Source: an uncultured Eubacterium sp. (GTDB lineage Bacteria > Bacillota > Clostridia > Peptostreptococcales > Anaerovoracaceae). Taken from it: a DNA stretch of 64,000 nucleotides. Position 1 is the stretch's first letter, and each line of letters opens with the position of its first letter. The stretch is taken from positions 1-64,000 of the forward strand of contig CABUXV010000001.1 in NCBI GenBank assembly GCA_902495595.1, read 5' to 3'. The notes under the pieces were generated by a model. That model made no database searches. It was given only the letters and a program-made list of their open reading frames with translations, and had not been told where the DNA came from. Below, piece by piece: positions 60,198 through 64,000 of the stretch. A program made the translations under genes and the position numbers.

Positions 60198-61352
60198 ATG
60201 GCAGATAAAAGAGATTACTACGAGGTTTTGGGATTAAAAAAGGGCGCAAGTGACAGTGAAATAAAAAAGGCGTTCCGGAAGATGGCTATGAAGTATCACC
60301 CTGATAAAAATCCCGGAGACAAGGAAGCCGAAGAAAAATTTAAAGAAATAAATGAAGCCTATGCAGTATTGTCAGACCCTGAAAAGAAAGAGAAGTATGA
60401 TAGATTCGGTCATGCAGGAGTGGACCCTAACGCCGGTTTTGGCGGAGGCGGAGCAGGCGGCTTCGGTGGTTTTGGCGGTTTTGAAGATATTTTCGATATG
60501 TTTGGAGGAGCTTTCGGAGGCTTCGGCGGAGGCGGAAGCCGGGGCAAAAGCAGAAGAAACGGTCCAAGAAAAGGCAGCGATTTACAAAAAGCTATCACTA
60601 TTGATTTTACAGAGGCTGCTTTTGGCGCAAAGAAGCAAATTAAAATAAATAAATATGTCAAGTGTAAAACTTGTGACGGAACAGGTGCTGCTCCGGGTAC
60701 ATCCAAAAAAACATGTCCTACATGCAACGGAACGGGTGAAGTGAGAACTTCACAGAGAACTCCATTAGGTACTTTCCAGAGTGTATCGCCGTGTCCTGAC
60801 TGCAACGGAACAGGTGAAATAAACGAAAGTCCTTGCAAAGACTGCGGTGGTACGGGAAAAATCAGGGATACTGTAACCATATCGGTAAATATCCCGGCCG
60901 GCGTTGACAATGATTCTGTAATTCCGATAAAGGGTCAGGGAGAACCGGGAATAAACGGAGGTCCTGACGGCGACCTTTATATTGTAATAAATGTAAGACC
61001 GCATAAAATTTTTGAAAGAAGAGGTCAGGATTTATGGCTGGAGATACCGATAAGTTTTAATCAGGCTGCTTTGGGAGATGATATAGTAGTTCCTACTCTG
61101 GAGGAAAAAGTATCATATAAGATACCTGCCGGAACTCAGCCGGGTACGGTATTCAGACTTAAAAACAAGGGAATAAAGAGTGTAAGGAGCAATAAGAAGG
61201 GAGACCTTTATGTTAAGGTGTCGTTGGAAATCCCTACGAAACTTAATTCTAAGCAGAAGAAAGCCATTGAAGCTATGGGTAAAGCTGTTACAAATGACTG
61301 CTATCAGAAAAAAAGCAGTTTTCTAGATTCTATAAAAGAATTTTTCTCTTAG
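60198..61352 (+). CDS. dnaJ: Chaperone DnaJ
   Basis: A 384-residue type I Hsp40: J domain (1-70) with YHPDKNPGD, a Gly/Phe-rich region (about 75-125), four CxxCxGxG zinc repeats (CKTCDGTG, CPTCNGTG, CPDCNGTG, CKDCGGTG), and the C-terminal substrate domains. ATG 60198 is chosen because GAGG lies nine bases before it; the ATG at 60189 overlaps that site. Confidence 0.97.
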   Translation: MADKRDYYEVLGLKKGASDSEIKKAFRKMAMKYHPDKNPGDKEAEEKFKEINEAYAVLSDPEKKEKYDRFGHAGVDPNAGFGGGGAGGFGGFGGFEDIFDMFGGAFGGFGGGGSRGKSRRNGPRKGSDLQKAITIDFTEAAFGAKKQIKINKYVKCKTCDGTGAAPGTSKKTCPTCNGTGEVRTSQRTPLGTFQSVSPCPDCNGTGEINESPCKDCGGTGKIRDTVTISVNIPAGVDNDSVIPIKGQGEPGINGGPDGDLYIVINVRPHKIFERRGQDLWLEIPISFNQAALGDDIVVPTLEEKVSYKIPAGTQPGTVFRLKNKGIKSVRSNKKGDLYVKVSLEIPTKLNSKQKKAIEAMGKAVTNDCYQKKSSFLDSIKEFFS

Positions 61353-61387
61353 AGAGATGATATATTTAATTATGTGAAAAGTTATAT

Positions 61388-61411
61388 AGAGTGCAGATAT
61401 TTCTGCACTCT
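61388..61411 (+). terminator. Stem-loop after dnaJ
   Basis: AGAGTGCAGA (61388-61397) and TCTGCACTCT (61402-61411) form a 10-bp perfect stem. Only a weak T-rich tract follows, so termination may be partial. Confidence 0.55.
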
Positions 61412-61477
61412 ATTGATGTTTATGATATATAATGTTTATGATATTTTTAGTTATTAGGATTCGGATTGAAGATTGTG

Positions 61478-62860
61478 ATGAAATTGATAAAGAGGAATGA
61501 AAAAAGAGAGATAAATAAAATAGATGGGCAGCTTATGTTCTCAAATAAATTCTTGATAAAGCTTTTATGGCCCTTGTTTATAGAACAGTTTCTCGTTTTC
61601 GCTGTAGGTCTTGTAGATTCCATTATGGTGGCGAGTGTGGGAGAGGCGGCTGTTTCAGCAGTATCTCTTGTAGATTCTGTTATGGTGCTTATCATTACTG
61701 TAATGACAGCTCTGGCGACAGGCGGCGCTGTAGTGGTGGGACAGTTTTTGGGACAGAGCAAGGATGGAGAAGCACGCCAGGCTGGAGACCAGCTTATATT
61801 GTTTATAATTATGTTTTCGGTTTTTATCATTGCTGTTATGTATGCATTTAAGAATTTTATTCTTTCTGTTGTATTTGGAAATATAGAAGAAGATGTAATG
61901 GCATACTGTAATACATATTACATTATAGTGGTGGCGTCGGTTCCATTTATTGCCGTTTACAATGCAGGAGCGGCGCTTTTCAGAAGTGTTGGAAATTCTC
62001 AGATGTCAATGAAAATATCTTTTCTGATGAATGGCATTAATGTCGCAGGAAATGCGATGCTGATATACGGGTTTAACAGAGGAGTTGAAGGTGTGGCAAT
62101 ACCGACCCTTGTGTCAAGGGCGGTAGCGGCATTTATAGTACTCAGATGTCTAAAAAATCAGGAGTTTGAGATGCATATAAGCCGCCGGTTTGTGTACAGA
62201 CCGGACTGGAAGCTGATTAAAAATATATTGAAAATAGGTGTGCCCAATGGAGTGGAGAACAGTATGTTTCAGCTTGGAAAGCTTATACTTCTGAGTATGA
62301 TATCTGGATTCGGAACGGCTGCAATAGCGGCTAATGCAGTAGGAAATGCAGTGGCCATGATTGCAGTGCTTCCGGGGATGTCCGTTGGATATGGCATTGT
62401 ATCCGTTATAAGCAGATGCGTGGGAAGCGGGGATTATAATCAGGTAAGATATTATACAAAAAAGCTGATGAAATGGGTCTATTATCTTATGATTGCGGTA
62501 AATGTGATTATTATATTTTTGACTCCTTTTATTCTTAAAATATATGGACTGTCGGAAACTACCGCTGATATAGCGGGAAAAATAATAATATTTCACAGTT
62601 TCTGGGCTATAACAATATGGCCTCTTTCTTTCTCTCTGCCTAATATGCTTAGAGCGGCAGGTGATGTAATGTATACTATGATAATCGGTGTGGGCTCTAT
62701 GTGGATATTCCGAATATGTTTTGGTATTGTACTTGGCTCGGCAATGGGATTCGGTGTGTTTGGAGTATGGATTGCAATGATAATAGACTGGGCAATAAGG
62801 GCAATATGTTTTATTATAAGGTATCGAAGCGGCAGATGGAAGCATCCGGCTGTTGAATAA
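61478..62860 (+). CDS. MATE-family efflux transporter (2)
   Basis: A protein of about 460 residues with 12 membrane segments. LWPLFIEQFLVFAVGLVDSIMVASVGEAAVSAVSLVDS in the N-lobe is the standard MATE start, and GNAVAMIAVLPGMSVGYGIVSVISRCVGSGD corresponds in the C-lobe. It is not closely similar to the MATE protein at 51629. The start is uncertain: ATG 61478 is given, with TTG 61466 or a later ATG (61535) possible; no strong RBS is seen. It is inserted between dnaJ and prmA. Confidence 0.9.
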   Translation: MKLIKRNEKREINKIDGQLMFSNKFLIKLLWPLFIEQFLVFAVGLVDSIMVASVGEAAVSAVSLVDSVMVLIITVMTALATGGAVVVGQFLGQSKDGEARQAGDQLILFIIMFSVFIIAVMYAFKNFILSVVFGNIEEDVMAYCNTYYIIVVASVPFIAVYNAGAALFRSVGNSQMSMKISFLMNGINVAGNAMLIYGFNRGVEGVAIPTLVSRAVAAFIVLRCLKNQEFEMHISRRFVYRPDWKLIKNILKIGVPNGVENSMFQLGKLILLSMISGFGTAAIAANAVGNAVAMIAVLPGMSVGYGIVSVISRCVGSGDYNQVRYYTKKLMKWVYYLMIAVNVIIIFLTPFILKIYGLSETTADIAGKIIIFHSFWAITIWPLSFSLPNMLRAAGDVMYTMIIGVGSMWIFRICFGIVLGSAMGFGVFGVWIAMIIDWAIRAICFIIRYRSGRWKHPAVE

Positions 62861-62899
62861 TTATGGTATAATTCATGTGTGGTATTAAGGAGGTATTTT

Positions 62900-63886
62900 A
62901 TGAAATATACAGAATTAAAAATACATGTAAGCCGTGAAGGTGTAGAACAGATAACAGCTATGATGCTTCAGATGGGTGTGGAACAGCTTTCTGTAGATGA
63001 CCCGGAAGACTTTGATGATATTTTAAATAAAAAGAATGAATATGGATGGGACTATATAGAGGATGAGTTAAAAGTTAATCTTGACAGAGAGCCCGTGGTG
63101 TTCATGTATTTTGACTGCACAGATGATTCAGTCAAGCTGATAGCTGATATAAAGCAGGGAATTGAAGAGCTGAAAAAAAGTTTATCAAATGGAGAGTTTG
63201 GCAGATCTGCTGATTTTGGAAGTCTTAAGATCGAAGAAAGTATCGTGGATGATGAGGATTGGAAAGATAAGTGGAAAGAATTTTTTAAGCCGTCTAAAAT
63301 TACTGATAAAATCGTAGTTAAGCCTTCATGGGAGGACTATGAAAATACTCAAGGGGAAATTGTAATTCAAATAGACCCGGGTATGGCCTTTGGAACGGGA
63401 ACTCACGAAACCACATCTTTATGCATGAAGCTTATGGAGAAATATTTGGGAGAAAACCCGGTAAGCAAGAAAGTGCTTGACATAGGATGCGGTTCGGGAA
63501 TTCTGTCCATAGGCGCGGCGCTTTTAGGATGCAGCGATGTTTTCGGAATTGAAATAGATGGTGATGCTGTTGCTGTTGCAGATGAAAATGTAAAACTGAA
63601 TCATGTGGAAAATCAAGTAAATATAATACAGGGGGATCTTACAAAAGGTATAGATTTTAAGGCTGATATAATAGTGGCTAATTTAATGGCGGATTTGGTT
63701 ATGATGTTAGCTCCGCAGGCAAAGGAACATCTGATGGGTGATGGAGTATTTATTTCATCAGGTATATTGACGGAAAAAAGAAGTTTGGTTTCCGAGGCTA
63801 TTGAGAAAGCCGGATTTCACATTTTGGAAATCGCAGAAGATGGTGAGTGGTGCGCTATTGCAGCAGAAGTAGATGAAAGGATATAA
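62900..63886 (+). CDS. prmA: Ribosomal protein L11 methyltransferase
   Basis: A 328-residue SAM-dependent enzyme. The N-terminal substrate domain is followed by DPGMAFGTGTHETTSLCM, the SAM motif KVLDIGCGSGILSIGAALLG, and the catalytic-loop region IIVANLMADLVMMLAP. ATG 62900 follows AAGGAGG. The prmA-rsmE order after dnaJ is conserved in Firmicutes, interrupted here by the MATE gene. Confidence 0.96.
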   Translation: MKYTELKIHVSREGVEQITAMMLQMGVEQLSVDDPEDFDDILNKKNEYGWDYIEDELKVNLDREPVVFMYFDCTDDSVKLIADIKQGIEELKKSLSNGEFGRSADFGSLKIEESIVDDEDWKDKWKEFFKPSKITDKIVVKPSWEDYENTQGEIVIQIDPGMAFGTGTHETTSLCMKLMEKYLGENPVSKKVLDIGCGSGILSIGAALLGCSDVFGIEIDGDAVAVADENVKLNHVENQVNIIQGDLTKGIDFKADIIVANLMADLVMMLAPQAKEHLMGDGVFISSGILTEKRSLVSEAIEKAGFHILEIAEDGEWCAIAAEVDERI

Positions 63887-63897
63887 AAATTATCAGT

Positions 63898-64000
63898 ATG
63901 AGCAGATTTTTTGTGGATGCTAAAAATGTAGGTGCTAAAACTATATATTTGGATGATAAAGATGACATACATCATATGATGAAAGTGCTGCGCTTAAATG
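63898..64000 (+). CDS. rsmE: 16S rRNA m3U1498 methyltransferase, N-terminal part (runs off window)
   Basis: The 34 visible codons begin MSRFFVDAKNV and continue to DDIHHMMKVLRLN, the typical N-terminus of RsmE. It follows prmA by 11 bases. The Shine-Dalgarno sequence is distant (GAAAGG about 18 bases before ATG), so translation may depend on prmA. Confidence 0.88.
   Translation, partial: MSRFFVDAKNVGAKTIYLDDKDDIHHMMKVLRLN

Noticed and set aside
60410..60910. 166-aa open frame antisense to dnaJ
   Set aside because: A proline-rich mirror of the Gly/Phe and zinc-repeat coding sequence, without an RBS.
1..64000. CRISPR array, tRNA, rRNA, prophage or intact insertion sequence
   Set aside because: No regularly spaced repeats, no rRNA-like or tRNA-like cloverleaf sequence, and no transposase, integrase or phage structural protein was seen on either strand.

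Overview
The window is a low-GC, gene-dense piece of a Firmicutes chromosome, almost certainly from an anaerobic, spore-forming member of the Clostridia. Evidence for this: a SCIFF peptide with its radical-SAM maturase (a near-universal Clostridia marker), a cotJABC spore-coat operon, a PolC-type replicase, a CIRCE-controlled hrcA-grpE-dnaK-dnaJ operon, a short-form HisG with HisZ, strong AGGAGG-type ribosome binding sites, and an acyl-CoA dehydrogenase-EtfBA operon of the fermentative type. The species cannot be named from the sequence alone. No rRNA, tRNA, CRISPR array, prophage or intact insertion sequence was seen.

Layout. 0-5.4 kb: the first codons of a minus-strand protein kinase gene, two tandem helix-turn-helix paralogues, an unrecognised 198-aa gene, a Tet(M)-like ribosomal GTPase fused to a NYN/YacP-like nuclease domain, and a convergent EamA transporter. 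5.4-8.6 kb: a folate operon (folE, HD-domain gene, folP, folBK) behind a candidate tetrahydrofolate riboswitch with a terminator. 8.7-12 kb: acyl-CoA dehydrogenase, etfB, etfA. 12-14.3 kb: SCIFF peptide and maturase, divergent from 5-formyl-THF cyclo-ligase, with overlapping divergent promoters. 14.3-20.6 kb: hisZGCBHAF-IE without hisD. 20.6-21.8 kb: a region of nested inverted repeats and an MgtC-family gene. 21.8-41.7 kb: the conserved information-processing and isoprenoid cluster pyrH-frr-uppS-cdsA-dxr-rseP-ispG-polC, a CBS/CorC membrane protein, then rimP-nusA-ylxR-ylxQ-infB-rbfA-nrnA-truB-ribF. 41.7-44.9 kb: an insertion in that cluster (CorA-like channel, a second membrane-anchored kinase, a membrane protein). 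45-47.7 kb: rpsO and pnp. 48-49.1 kb: cotJABC. 49.3-51.3 kb: gpmI and two small protein genes. 51.4-53 kb: a MATE exporter behind a structured leader that resembles a guanidine-IV (mepA) riboswitch. 53-56.4 kb: addA without addB. 56.4-64 kb: hrcA-grpE-dnaK-dnaJ, a second MATE exporter, prmA and the start of rsmE.

The points most worth following are: (1) a kinase/HTH regulatory module whose promoter regions share a 32-bp element at three places, with a 99-bp exact duplication between positions 1-99 and 43859-43957; (2) the ribosome-protection GTPase-NYN nuclease fusion; (3) a PolC replicase in which the embedded 3'-5' exonuclease domain is missing and replaced by a short linker; (4) a small intergenic repeat that can fold into two mutually exclusive hairpins and lies just after the terminators of etfA and pnp; and (5) several leader RNAs (folE, the 51.5-kb MATE gene, rpsO, rimP) with attenuator-like structure. 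All function calls come from reading motifs and gene order; no database search was run.
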